NCBI GenBank assembly: GCA_000272025.2
Contig: AKCV02000015.1
Coordinates: 186,001-250,000 of the forward strand
DNA from: Imbroritus primus
Lineage (GTDB): Bacteria > Pseudomonadota > Gammaproteobacteria > Burkholderiales > Burkholderiaceae
Direction of reading: 5' to 3'
DNA: 64,000 bases
The translations under genes and the position numbers were made by a program. Numbering within the stretch: position 1 is the first letter of the stretch; every line of letters starts with the position of its first letter. Of this stretch, positions 56,792-64,000 are shown piece after piece. A model generated the notes under the pieces. It made no database searches and had not been told where the DNA came from. It worked only from the letters and a program-made list of their open reading frames with translations.

Positions 56792-57562
56792 ATGCGAAAT
56801 ATCCAGGTTGAAGCATATGAGGGCGTGCCGCGCGATGTCGTGACGGTCGGCAACGACTACCCTGCCGGCTATGTCCTGCCCGGGCACAGCCACAAGCGCA
56901 GCCAGTGCCTGTACGCCAGCACCGGCGTGCTGACGGTCACCACCGATGAGGGCAGCTGGGTCGTGCCGCCACGGCGCGCGTCGTGGATTCCGGGCGGCAT
57001 CGCGCATGAAGTGCGCATGGGCGGCCCAACCAGCACGCGCAGTGCCTACATCCATCCGGACATCGCCATGGCGGTAGGGCTGCCGACGCGCTGCACGGTC
57101 ATCAACGTCTCGCCGCTGCTGCATGAGTTGCTGTGCGCCGCCGTGGACGTGCCGGCGGAATACACCCGGGGCGGGCGCGACGATCATCTGATGCAGCTGA
57201 TCGTCGAGGAGATCGCCGGGATGCCGGAGCTACCGCTGAATGCGCCGCTGCCGCATGACCCGCGATTGGCACGGTTGTGCCTCGCGCTGCTGCAGGCACC
57301 GACGCTGGAGGCTGACATCGATGCGATGGCACAGCAGGCCGGCATGAGCCGTCGCAGCTTCACGCGCATGTTCCGTGCGCAGACCGGCATGAGCTTTGGC
57401 CACTGGCGCCAGCAGGCATGCCTGCTCGCGGCACTGACGCGGCTTGCGCAGGGGCAGTCGGTGACGCGCGTGGCGATGGAGCTCGGCTACAGCAGTCCCA
57501 GCGCGTTTACCGTGGCTTTCCGGCGCGCCCTCGGTGCCGCGCCCAGCGAATATCTGGCCTAG
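56792..57562 (+). CDS. AraC-family regulator with N-terminal cupin (NimR-like)
   Basis: 256 residues from ATG 56792. In-frame ATG 56726 is less likely because a terminator hairpin lies between them. The N-terminal cupin reads VGNDYPAGYVLPGHSHKRSQ and VTTDEGSWVVPPRRASWIPGG. The C-terminal double HTH reads IDAMAQQAGMSRRSFTRMFRAQTGMSFGHWRQQ, cited in part, and VAMELGYSSPSAFTVAFRR. Such proteins usually repress a divergent MFS exporter, here the Fsr-like gene. Confidence 0.88.
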   Translation: MRNIQVEAYEGVPRDVVTVGNDYPAGYVLPGHSHKRSQCLYASTGVLTVTTDEGSWVVPPRRASWIPGGIAHEVRMGGPTSTRSAYIHPDIAMAVGLPTRCTVINVSPLLHELLCAAVDVPAEYTRGGRDDHLMQLIVEEIAGMPELPLNAPLPHDPRLARLCLALLQAPTLEADIDAMAQQAGMSRRSFTRMFRAQTGMSFGHWRQQACLLAALTRLAQGQSVTRVAMELGYSSPSAFTVAFRRALGAAPSEYLA

Positions 57563-57600
57563 CCGGCACCACTGAAGGGGCTGGTGGGCGGCCGTTTCGG

Positions 57601-58806
57601 TCAGGTGCGATCCTGGTGTGGAATCCAGTAGGCCAAAGCGCCAGCCGCGAGCAAGGCAATGCCCCCCGTGGTAGCGATGCCGGCCGCCAGCGACAGGCTG
57701 CCAGCCAGGAACGAGAGCAGGGCAGGGCCGAACGAAGAGCCGATGTCGGACAGCAGGCGCCACACCCCAAGAAAATGCGCGCGTCCGTGCGAGGGCGAAT
57801 GATCGGCGCCGAGCGTCATGATCATGCCCGAGCCGATGCCATTGCCGAAACCGATGGCCAGCGCAGCGATCAGCAGCGTGGTGAATCCATGGGTGAATGG
57901 CATCAGGATCAGCGCGGTGCCCATGATGAGCATCGACGGCACGGCCACCCAGCGCCGTCCCTTGTGGTCCATGACCTTGCCGGCCGGATAGAACACGAGC
58001 ATGTCGATGCCGCCGGACAGGCCATAGATCAGGGAAGCGAGCGCGGGCGCCAGCGCGAGGTGTTCGGCCCATAGTGGAATGACGGCTTGGCGCGAGGCGC
58101 GCACCGCGGCGACGAGCACCACGCCAATGCCGAGTGTCAGGAACACGCGCCGGTGATCGCGTAGTGTGGAGAGTGTCGTGACGGATGCTGGTGCCACCTG
58201 CCCCGCCGGTAGCGGTGCAGCCTTGAGGTCCGGTAGACGCGCACCGATGGCGGCGGCCGCGATTGCCGCGACGATGCCGATGGCATAGGCGGCATCCAGT
58301 CCGTACGCATGGACGCCGGCAGCCGCCAGGAACGGACCGATGAACATGCCGATGCGCATCACGCCGCCTAGCGTCGACATGGCCCGAGCCCGATAGGCAA
58401 TCGGCACCGCTTCGGCCATGTAGCTCTGCCGCGCCAGGTAATAGACTGCCTGTGACATGCCCACCATGAGGCAGCCGATTGAAAACAGCCGCAGGTCCGA
58501 CGTCCACAGGCACAGTGCCATGCCCATGGCGCTCCAGATGCCCGCCGCGACGATGGCCCAGCGCTCGCCCCAGCGGATGGTGATCAGCGAGGCGGGGATG
58601 TTGTTGAGTAGCGAGCCGAGGCTGATCAGGCCGACGATCAGTGCCGCGATGGGGACTGACGCGCCGAGATCGCGTGCCGTCAGCGGAATGATCGGCAGGA
58701 TGGCGCCTTCGCCGACGCCGAAGAGCAGGCTGGGGCCGAAGGCCTGGACGGCGATCTTGCGAAATGAAAATTCGGAGGCGGTGGGCAAATCGGATGGAGA
58801 GGGCAT
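57601..58806 (-). CDS. MFS transporter
   Basis: 401 residues from ATG 58806 (MPSPSDLPTASEF), 12 predicted TM helices. Segments include GVGEGAILPIIPLTARDLGA, WGERWAIVAAG and PAGKVMDHKGRRW (loop motif in the second half). Extending upstream to 58992 would add an Arg-rich non-family stretch. No ribosome site is clear. The substrate is unknown. It converges on the AraC gene with a 38-base gap. Confidence 0.87.
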   Translation of the reverse strand: MPSPSDLPTASEFSFRKIAVQAFGPSLLFGVGEGAILPIIPLTARDLGASVPIAALIVGLISLGSLLNNIPASLITIRWGERWAIVAAGIWSAMGMALCLWTSDLRLFSIGCLMVGMSQAVYYLARQSYMAEAVPIAYRARAMSTLGGVMRIGMFIGPFLAAAGVHAYGLDAAYAIGIVAAIAAAAIGARLPDLKAAPLPAGQVAPASVTTLSTLRDHRRVFLTLGIGVVLVAAVRASRQAVIPLWAEHLALAPALASLIYGLSGGIDMLVFYPAGKVMDHKGRRWVAVPSMLIMGTALILMPFTHGFTTLLIAALAIGFGNGIGSGMIMTLGADHSPSHGRAHFLGVWRLLSDIGSSFGPALLSFLAGSLSLAAGIATTGGIALLAAGALAYWIPHQDRT

Positions 58807-59414
58807 TCTGAACAACAGAGGCGAGGGGCAATGCTGTGAGGCACGGTGAAAGAACCGCCGGCGGCGAGGTCGGAGGCGCGCTGGAACGGGGCAGTCGCGC
58901 ATCGTTGCGGATGCGCGCCGGATCGGACGCGATACCAAGAAGACCGATACAGGCGCGGCACCGGGACGCCAGGCATCCGCACCCGACGACATCGATGCAG
59001 TTCCTGATCAGGATAGGGGCGGGTCCATGAGGCCGGTTCAGTCGTGTGCATATGCGTTGCCAGGATCGCCGCCGAGGGGTTGGCAGACGGACAACGCGCA
59101 CGGTCAGACAAGGGCCATGGGTGGATCGCAGCGTACCGCGATCAGCCGCTGACGCGGCGTTGCTGGCAAAAATGAGGTTCCACTGTACACGATGCGGGCC
59201 GGGTCTGCTCGCGGCGCTCTCGTTCGCAACGTGTGGAAAGCCGTGTCAATTCCTGGTCGGTGTGCGGCGTATTCCAAGTGGAACGCGGTGCTCAGCGCCC
59301 GCACCCGTGGAGGGGCGGATTGCCGCTGGATAACGGCGCGTGCGGGACGGCACAGGAAGATCGTTGAGGCGTGTCCAATACGGACGACAGCCTATCAAAC
59401 GATAGCATTGCGCA
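58807..59414. other. Interval without a supported gene before the tRNA-Asn site
   Basis: About 600 bases between the MFS gene and the tRNA terminator. Small frames on both strands look non-coding. It presumably contains the MFS promoter. Nothing else is recognised. Confidence 0.4.
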
Positions 59415-59448
59415 AAAGAAAAAAGGCCCACAATTTCTTGTGGGCCTT
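59415..59448 (-). terminator. Terminator of the tRNA-Asn transcript
   Basis: AAGGCCCACAA (59423-59433), loop TTTC, TTGTGGGCCTT (59438-59448). On the minus strand the stem is followed by TTTTTTCTTTT. It lies nine bases after the tRNA 3' end. Confidence 0.85.
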
Positions 59449-59456
59449 GTATTCCG

Positions 59457-59505
59457 TGGCTCCCCGAGCAGGGCTCGAACCTGCGACCTGCGGATTAACA
59501 GTCCG
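59457..59505 (-). pseudogene. tRNA-Asn(GUU) 3' fragment, island attachment site
   Basis: The minus strand matches the 3' 49 bases of tRNA-Asn: anticodon arm CGGACTGTTAATCCG, variable loop, T arm with GGTTCGAGCCC, acceptor strand CTCGGGGA and encoded CCA. The 5' acceptor strand (TCCCCGA) and D arm are missing; upstream sequence diverges right after the anticodon stem. This is what integration into a tRNA gene leaves at one island end. A GATTAACAG copy (59508-59516) repeats the anticodon loop (59493-59501). Confidence 0.85.
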
Positions 59506-59631
59506 AAGATTAACAGTTGAGCTGCGTTGAGTGTGAAGCCTGTGTTTGATAAAAAATGATTAAAAACAATGGCTTGATAAAATTTGATCATGAGGTGATG
59601 TAGTTAAAAATTCCTCGATGTTGATATAGAA

Positions 59632-59653
59632 TGCCTACACATTGCCTACATAT
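59632..59653. repeat. Tandem 11-bp repeat before the integrase gene
   Basis: TGCCTACACAT (59632-59642) is followed directly by TGCCTACATAT (59643-59653), one mismatch. It lies 20 bases before the integrase start, a plausible arm site or autoregulatory site for integrase or AlpA. Confidence 0.6.
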
Positions 59654-59673
59654 TGTTTGGATAGGAGAAGGGG

Positions 59674-60987
59674 GTGTCCCATCGAGAGAATTTCACAACC
59701 GAACGCGTGACATCGTATGCTTGCCCTCCGGGTAAGCAGCAGATGTTCTTCTGGGATGCAAAGCTGGTCGGGTTTGGTTTGCGAGTAACGGCAGGTGGCG
59801 CACGTACGTATATCTTTGAGGCGCGGCTGCACGGAAAAACGATGAGGATCACGATCGGGCGGGTATCTACCTGGACGATCTCTCAGGCTCGTGAGCGTGC
59901 GATAGAACTGCGGCGCTTGGTTGATCAAGGAATTGATCCACGTGAGCGCGAAGCTGAACAACGTATTGCTCATGAGGCCAATAAAGCAGAGGCTCGCCGT
60001 CAGGATGTAACGTTTGCTGAAGCATGGGGTGCGTATCTCGAGGCACGCAAATCACGCTGGAGTGAGCGGCACTATCAAGATCATGTGAATCATGCGGATG
60101 CTGGTGGACGTCCCAGGAAGCGCGGCAAAGGATTCACGGTGGCTGGACCGTTGGCCGTATTTCGTCCGCTGAAGCTGTCGGAGCTAAATGGTGGACGCAT
60201 TGCCCAATGGCTTGAGGTAGAGGCAAGTCAGCGCTCAACCATGACGGCATTGTCGTATCGGCTGCTGCGCGGGTTTATCCGATGGGCAGACGACATGCCC
60301 GAGTACAAAGGAATTGTTCCTGCCGATGCCTACAAGTCACGCCAAGTTAAAGATTCTGTGCCGCGTACGCAAGCAAAGGACGGCGATAGCCTTCAGCGTG
60401 AGCAATTGCCGGCGTGGTTCGCTTATGTGCGAGGGCTCGACAATCCAGTGATATCTGCATACCTTCAGGCGTTACTGATCACCGGGGCTCGGCGTGAGGA
60501 AATGGCGGAGCTGCGTTGGGCTGACGTGGATTTTCAATGGCGTAGCCTGTCTATCGCCGATAAGGTGGAGCAGGATAGCGGTCGGACGATCCCTCTGACC
60601 CCTTATCTTGCCTCGCTGTTGAAAGCCTTGCCTCGCCACAATGAGTGGGTTTTCTCAAGTCTGTCATCAGACAGTGGGCATATAGAAGAGCCGCGTATTG
60701 CGCATAATCGCGCGCTTCGTGCCGCAGGGCTTCCACATGTGACGTTGCACGGCTTGCGCCGCTCGTTTGGGACGCTGGCGGAATGGTGCGAGGTACCGGT
60801 TGGTGTCGTGGCGCAGATTCAGGGTCACAAACCTAGTGCAATTGCAGAGAAACATTATCGTCGTCGCCCCTTGGATTTGCTGCGCATGTGGCACGATAAG
60901 ATCGAGGCTTGGATGCTCGAACAAGCTGGTATCGGGTTTGCGTCACAGCACGAAACACAAGGATTCAGGGTGACTGTGGCGGCTTGA
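59674..60987 (+). CDS. int: P4-type tyrosine recombinase (integrase)
   Basis: Site-specific recombinase of the island, 437 residues from GTG 59674 (AGGAGAAGG before it). An N-terminal DUF4102-like arm-binding domain (FWDAKLVGFGLRVTAGGART) precedes a core-binding domain and the catalytic domain. Catalytic residues are visible: R273 in TGARREEM, H359 and R362 in HGLRRSFG, a His in GHKPSAIAEKHY, and nucleophile Y395. It points away from the tRNA fragment. Confidence 0.95.
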   Translation: MSHRENFTTERVTSYACPPGKQQMFFWDAKLVGFGLRVTAGGARTYIFEARLHGKTMRITIGRVSTWTISQARERAIELRRLVDQGIDPREREAEQRIAHEANKAEARRQDVTFAEAWGAYLEARKSRWSERHYQDHVNHADAGGRPRKRGKGFTVAGPLAVFRPLKLSELNGGRIAQWLEVEASQRSTMTALSYRLLRGFIRWADDMPEYKGIVPADAYKSRQVKDSVPRTQAKDGDSLQREQLPAWFAYVRGLDNPVISAYLQALLITGARREEMAELRWADVDFQWRSLSIADKVEQDSGRTIPLTPYLASLLKALPRHNEWVFSSLSSDSGHIEEPRIAHNRALRAAGLPHVTLHGLRRSFGTLAEWCEVPVGVVAQIQGHKPSAIAEKHYRRRPLDLLRMWHDKIEAWMLEQAGIGFASQHETQGFRVTVAA

Positions 60988-61114
60988 GTGAATCATGCTA
61001 CCCCTTTGGGTTGGGCAAGGGCTTGTACAGATCTGAATATTGACGGTGGTCGTATGGTCATCTATGCCGCGAGAAAAACATGATAACAATGGCATAGAAT
61101 GACTCCCTATATAT

Positions 61115-61154
61115 ACGGTCACCCTAGTATCAAATTCGATACTAGGGTGACCGT
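61115..61154. repeat. Perfect 17-bp palindrome upstream of 61182
   Basis: ACGGTCACCCTAGTATC (61115-61131) and its exact complement (61138-61154) surround AAATTC. Four T follow (61154-61157). It could be an operator, a terminator for the integrase transcript, or a replication/transfer site. It ends 27 bases before the next start codon. Confidence 0.8.
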
Positions 61155-61181
61155 TTTGCTATCCAAGGGAGAAGCTTTGAC

Positions 61182-61961
61182 ATGATGATGCTGGCGGCGT
61201 GGAATACTCTCGACGAGGTGGCGGCGTATCTTCTCGATCGTACTGGGGAGCCTTGGACATCGCGTGCAGTGCTTGAGCGTCTTTCTAATCTCAAGCCTGA
61301 GACGGTGAGAATTTGTCCACCAGTGGGTATTCCCTTTCTGATACTCAAAGATGGGTGTTGGGAAAAATGGACTTATAGCTACCCGATGCTATTCGAAGTG
61401 AGGGGCGGCCATCTCGCCAGCAGCCTGCACCAATGGCTGATCTCGAATAGTGCAGAGAATATTCAAATGGTTCACGGTAATAACCGATTTCAGACCGTGG
61501 CGCAAATTCCCATGGAGTGGGTACGTATCAATCGTAGCGACGTTGACATGTTACCAACGGTGTTTCATCGCCTTGTAGATGAACTGGCAAGTGGGCGGTA
61601 TCCTGAGCTGAGGGGCGAGCTTGATTCCAGTGGCGCCGATGAGGAATTTTCTGATACTCCTTCGCATCGGACTGAGGTGCACGTTGAGGCAGCGGCTCGT
61701 GAGAGATCGAAGGGAACGCGAGCCGATGCCATGAAACTTCTGTTACAGGATCTCGTGCCAGAAATGCAGCGACAAGGTAGAAGAGTCAACGGGGGTACGG
61801 TGATGGCTGAACTAAAGAAAACGAATGATCCCTGTGTGGTTGATACAAAACCAGAAGGTGTTGTCTGGGAGCGAGTGTCAGGTAAGCCTGAAACTCTGAC
61901 AATAACAGCATTGAATCGGCGATTAAAGCGTATGAACTTGGTTGGGGGGAAGGTTAAATAG
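61182..61961 (+). CDS. Hypothetical island protein
   Basis: 259 residues, function not recognised. The N-terminal 40 residues (LDEVAAYLLDRTGEPWTSRAVLE) look like a helix-turn-helix or DNA-binding start. A mixed middle and a Ser/Asp/Glu-rich linker (about 145-165) follow. The C-terminal helical part (KGTRADAMKLLLQDLVPEMQRQG) resembles other integrative-element proteins of unknown role. Later in-frame ATGs at 61185 and 61188 are equally possible. Ribosome site AAGGGAGAA. Confidence 0.65.
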   Translation: MMMLAAWNTLDEVAAYLLDRTGEPWTSRAVLERLSNLKPETVRICPPVGIPFLILKDGCWEKWTYSYPMLFEVRGGHLASSLHQWLISNSAENIQMVHGNNRFQTVAQIPMEWVRINRSDVDMLPTVFHRLVDELASGRYPELRGELDSSGADEEFSDTPSHRTEVHVEAAARERSKGTRADAMKLLLQDLVPEMQRQGRRVNGGTVMAELKKTNDPCVVDTKPEGVVWERVSGKPETLTITALNRRLKRMNLVGGKVK

Positions 61962-61972
61962 TCTTTCTGTTA

Positions 61973-62090
61973 CCGCTAAGGTGCCACCAAGGCCGCTAAG
62001 GTACCGTTACGGTCAATAAGCAACCACGAAGTGTGGGCATAGATAAATATCTCATCACCGTAACTCTCCGCGATATGCGGTAAAGGTGAT
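61973..62090. promoter_or_regulatory. Repeats and dyads in the AlpA gene leader
   Basis: CCGCTAAGGT occurs at 61973-61982 and 61993-62002, exactly 20 bases apart. ACCGT-T-ACGGT (62003-62013) follows. Nearer the gene, CCGC-GATAT-GCGG (62068-62080) is nested within ATCACC (62054-62059) and GGTGAT (62085-62090). This is a likely regulator binding region. Confidence 0.5.
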
Positions 62091-62093
62091 CAA

Positions 62094-62309
62094 ATGCAAT
62101 CCATGTCTTCTTCCGTGTTGTCTAGGTTCCTACAAGAAGGTCGGGACTTGTTGACCAATAATGAAGCCGCAGTGGTCCTAGCCATGAAGCCTCAGTCGCT
62201 TCGTCGCTGGGCTTGCTATGAATGTGGCCCTATCCAGCCGATTCGTATCGGTGGTCGTTTGCGTTGGCGCGTCAGTGATGTCGAGTTTCTAATTAATGGG
62301 GAGGCCTAA
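62094..62309 (+). CDS. AlpA/excisionase-like small DNA-binding protein
   Basis: 71 residues with a winged helix-turn-helix of the MerR/excisionase type: LLTNNEAAVVLAMKPQSLRR, then RIGGRLRWRVSDVEFLI. AlpA in P4-like elements activates the integrase gene and helps excision. It starts four bases after the nested dyads and ends 3 bases before the next gene. Confidence 0.82.
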   Translation: MQSMSSSVLSRFLQEGRDLLTNNEAAVVLAMKPQSLRRWACYECGPIQPIRIGGRLRWRVSDVEFLINGEA

Positions 62310-62312
62310 GCA

Positions 62313-64000
62313 ATGCTTACTCCAAATAATTGCCTCGGTCCCTCGGATGCATTAACAGATGCTAGCAATCGACGCGGGACAGACGCGACAACCGAGCCGG
62401 ATGCACTGCTGGCACGCCTCTTGGAGGGGCTCACTGGTCACCAGCAAGGCGTGCCTAACGGGACAGAGGGGCCGCTTCAAGACTACATTCCGTTCCCGTT
62501 TCTCTTTGGCGCCGATGGAATCAGCCGAGAAAAAGACGACAGTCCGCCTGAGCAAGTCTGCGGCCCGATAGTGATCCAGCGCTTGACGCGTGGCGCTACG
62601 GGACACGATTTCGGGTTGTTGATTGCCGGTATCACCCTGGATGATCGGGTCATTTCGCTCAGTATCCCTGCTTCGCGTCTTCATGGTGATCCATCTGACT
62701 TGGCAAGAGTGCTTGCAGATCGCGGTATTCGTGTCGTACCAAGCAAAGAAAAAGCTCTCATCAGCTACCTCGATGCGGCACGTTTACTGGCGCGCCAGCG
62801 AGGGTGGTTGACCGCGCAGCCCCGTTTGGGGTGGGCAGAGGGGAGTCGTGCGGCCTTCGTCTTTCCTGAGCAGGTGGTTGGTGTGCAGGATAGTGTGTTT
62901 CAGCCAGAACGCGCCAACCGGATGTCCGAATCTTGTCGGGCATCCGGAACATTGGCAGAATGGCAGCGCCGTATTGCTTTGCCCGCTGGTGAAGATCGGC
63001 TGGCCACATTTGCCCTTTGCGCGAGTTTCGTCGCCCCACTGCTCCGTCCAGCGAATAGCGATAGCTTCGGATTCAATCTGTATGGCCTGACCAGTCGCGG
63101 TAAGACCACTCTTCTACAGTTAGTCGCCAGCGTATGGGGGCACGGCGGAGATCCTGGCGCGGATGGTCTTGCATTCTGCCGTCGCTGGAATGCGACCGGA
63201 AACGCCCTGGAAAGCTTGGCGGAGGAGCACAATGATTTGCCGCTTCCACTTGATGAACTGGGCACCTTCCGCAACCCAGCTGAACTTGGCCGGGCAATTT
63301 ATAACCTCGCGGGAGGCCGTGGGGCAGAACGCCTGAAGTCGGATAGCCAGCGTCGTACTCCTCGTAATTGGCGAACCCTAATTCTCTCGTCGGGCGAAAT
63401 CTCCCTAGGGGAGCTGATGCAACAAAATGGTCAGCACCAAAAAGGAGGACAGGCAGTACGCATTTTTGATATTCCGCTGCCGGCAGCTGGCCTTTTTGCC
63501 GGCCACGCATTGGTCGGCCAGAAAATCCGAGGTCTGAAGCAGGCCGCGTCGGAATGCTATGGCGTGGCGGGGCGCGCTTTTATCGATTGGTTGGTTGGGG
63601 AATTCGCTGATCATCATGCCATGGGCCAGGCTATCCGGGCCAGACTCCTATCAAGAACTGATACTTTTGATGAGAGCTCACCTGAGATCACGCGCGCCGC
63701 ACAACGATTTATACTGGTGGAAATCGCAGGTGAACTGGCTGCGGAAGCGGGGGTTCTACCTTATGATCCGCAGGCAATCAAAGCGGCTGTTCGTGCGGTT
63801 TGGGCAACATGGCGAGCAACGATTCCTGAGGTCGATGATGGCAAACGTGCTATTCGTGCCATAGGTGAGTTCATCGCCACCCATCCTGGGCAGTTTCCCC
63901 TCGCAACGGATGTGGACCGGCTCCCTCATAGCGTGGCTGGTTATTACAAAGAAAACCAAGAAACAGGCGACCTTTATCTTTTCACCGAAACGGGCTTGTC
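62313..64000 (+). CDS. DUF927-like island ATPase, 3'-truncated by window edge
   Basis: The frame from ATG 62313 stays open to the last base (562 full codons), so the end lies outside. The segment around residues 257-264 is a P-loop (GLTSRGKTT), preceded by SFGFNLYG and followed by PLPLDELGTF, a plausible Walker B. This is the arrangement of DUF927 proteins annotated as superfamily II helicase-like, common in integrative islands and prophages next to AlpA. The first 60 residues look unstructured. A replication or primase-like role for the element is an inference. Confidence 0.75.
   Translation, partial: MLTPNNCLGPSDALTDASNRRGTDATTEPDALLARLLEGLTGHQQGVPNGTEGPLQDYIPFPFLFGADGISREKDDSPPEQVCGPIVIQRLTRGATGHDFGLLIAGITLDDRVISLSIPASRLHGDPSDLARVLADRGIRVVPSKEKALISYLDAARLLARQRGWLTAQPRLGWAEGSRAAFVFPEQVVGVQDSVFQPERANRMSESCRASGTLAEWQRRIALPAGEDRLATFALCASFVAPLLRPANSDSFGFNLYGLTSRGKTTLLQLVASVWGHGGDPGADGLAFCRRWNATGNALESLAEEHNDLPLPLDELGTFRNPAELGRAIYNLAGGRGAERLKSDSQRRTPRNWRTLILSSGEISLGELMQQNGQHQKGGQAVRIFDIPLPAAGLFAGHALVGQKIRGLKQAASECYGVAGRAFIDWLVGEFADHHAMGQAIRARLLSRTDTFDESSPEITRAAQRFILVEIAGELAAEAGVLPYDPQAIKAAVRAVWATWRATIPEVDDGKRAIRAIGEFIATHPGQFPLATDVDRLPHSVAGYYKENQETGDLYLFTETGL

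Larger units (their letters stand above)
59457..64000. mobile_element. Left part of a tRNA-Asn-integrated genomic island
   Basis: Begins at the truncated tRNA-Asn and continues beyond the window. It contains a P4-type integrase next to the att site, a hypothetical gene, an AlpA-like regulator and a DUF927-like ATPase. The DNA is visibly more AT-rich than the left 59 kb, with many A/T-ending codons. An intact tRNA-Asn is expected at the far right end. Confidence 0.85.

Noticed and set aside
59457..59535. Reading the tRNA-Asn piece as a complete tRNA using island sequence for its 5' half
   Set aside because: No 5' acceptor strand (TCCCCGA) or proper D arm within the needed distance, so only the 3' part is present.

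Overview
The window looks like the main chromosome of a high-GC betaproteobacterium of the family Burkholderiaceae, most likely Cupriavidus or a close relative of Ralstonia. The main evidence is the gene order on the left: asd, fimV, truA, trpF, trpB, an adenine methyltransferase, trpA, accD, folC, dedD, cvpA, purF, metZ. The genus is an inference from gene order and protein style; no search was run.

Layout. (1) 1-16243 is core biosynthesis, all on the + strand: amino acids (asd, trp, metZ), fatty acids (accD), folate (folC), purines (purF), a polar hub protein (FimV) and a cell-division SPOR protein. metZ is preceded by what reads as a SAM-II riboswitch followed by two hairpins. (2) 16300-19674 holds transporters: a NodIJ-type ABC exporter on the - strand and an AGCS sodium:amino-acid symporter. 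(3) 19891-25038 holds an isolated pair of type III secretion genes (export gate SctU, secretin SctC), an ECF sigma factor and an unrecognised gene. No other type III gene is present in the window. (4) 25497-55262 is a 30-kb acyl-CoA catabolic region with five family III CoA-transferases, five crotonases, three acyl-CoA dehydrogenases, two SDRs, a thiolase/DUF35 pair, a MaoC hydratase, a CoA ligase, 3-hydroxyacyl-CoA dehydrogenase parts and four Bug-type solute-binding proteins. It also encodes one sigma-54 enhancer-binding activator (29037-30719). (5) 55378-58806 holds two MFS exporters flanking an AraC regulator. (6) From 59457 to the right edge lies an integrated genomic island of different, more AT-rich base composition. 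It starts at the 3' piece of a tRNA-Asn gene and carries a P4-type integrase, a hypothetical gene, an AlpA/excisionase-like regulator and the start of a large DUF927-like ATPase that runs off the window.

Main result. Reading both strands of the catabolic region shows seven sites of the form TGGCAT-N5-(T/C)TGC with the exact GG/GC spacing of sigma-54 (-24/-12) promoters. Each lies at the head of a transcription unit: 26607-26622 (-), 26889-26904 (+), 30919-30934 (+), 33205-33220 (+), 35721-35736 (+), 44795-44810 (-), 45106-45121 (+). With the single local sigma-54 activator this suggests one regulon covering the whole region.

The operon beginning at 45155 contains a BadI-like ring-opening hydrolase, a CoA ligase, a crotonase, an SDR and an acyl-CoA dehydrogenase. 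This is the enzyme set of the cyclohexanecarboxylate to pimeloyl-CoA route. The operon beginning at 35800 looks built for further chain handling (isomerase-like crotonases, a dienoyl-CoA-reductase-like SDR, and an aldolase/thiolase with a DUF35 partner). The working hypothesis is that the region takes up an alicyclic or unsaturated carboxylic acid, activates it to its CoA ester and degrades it. The substrate is not determined by the sequence.
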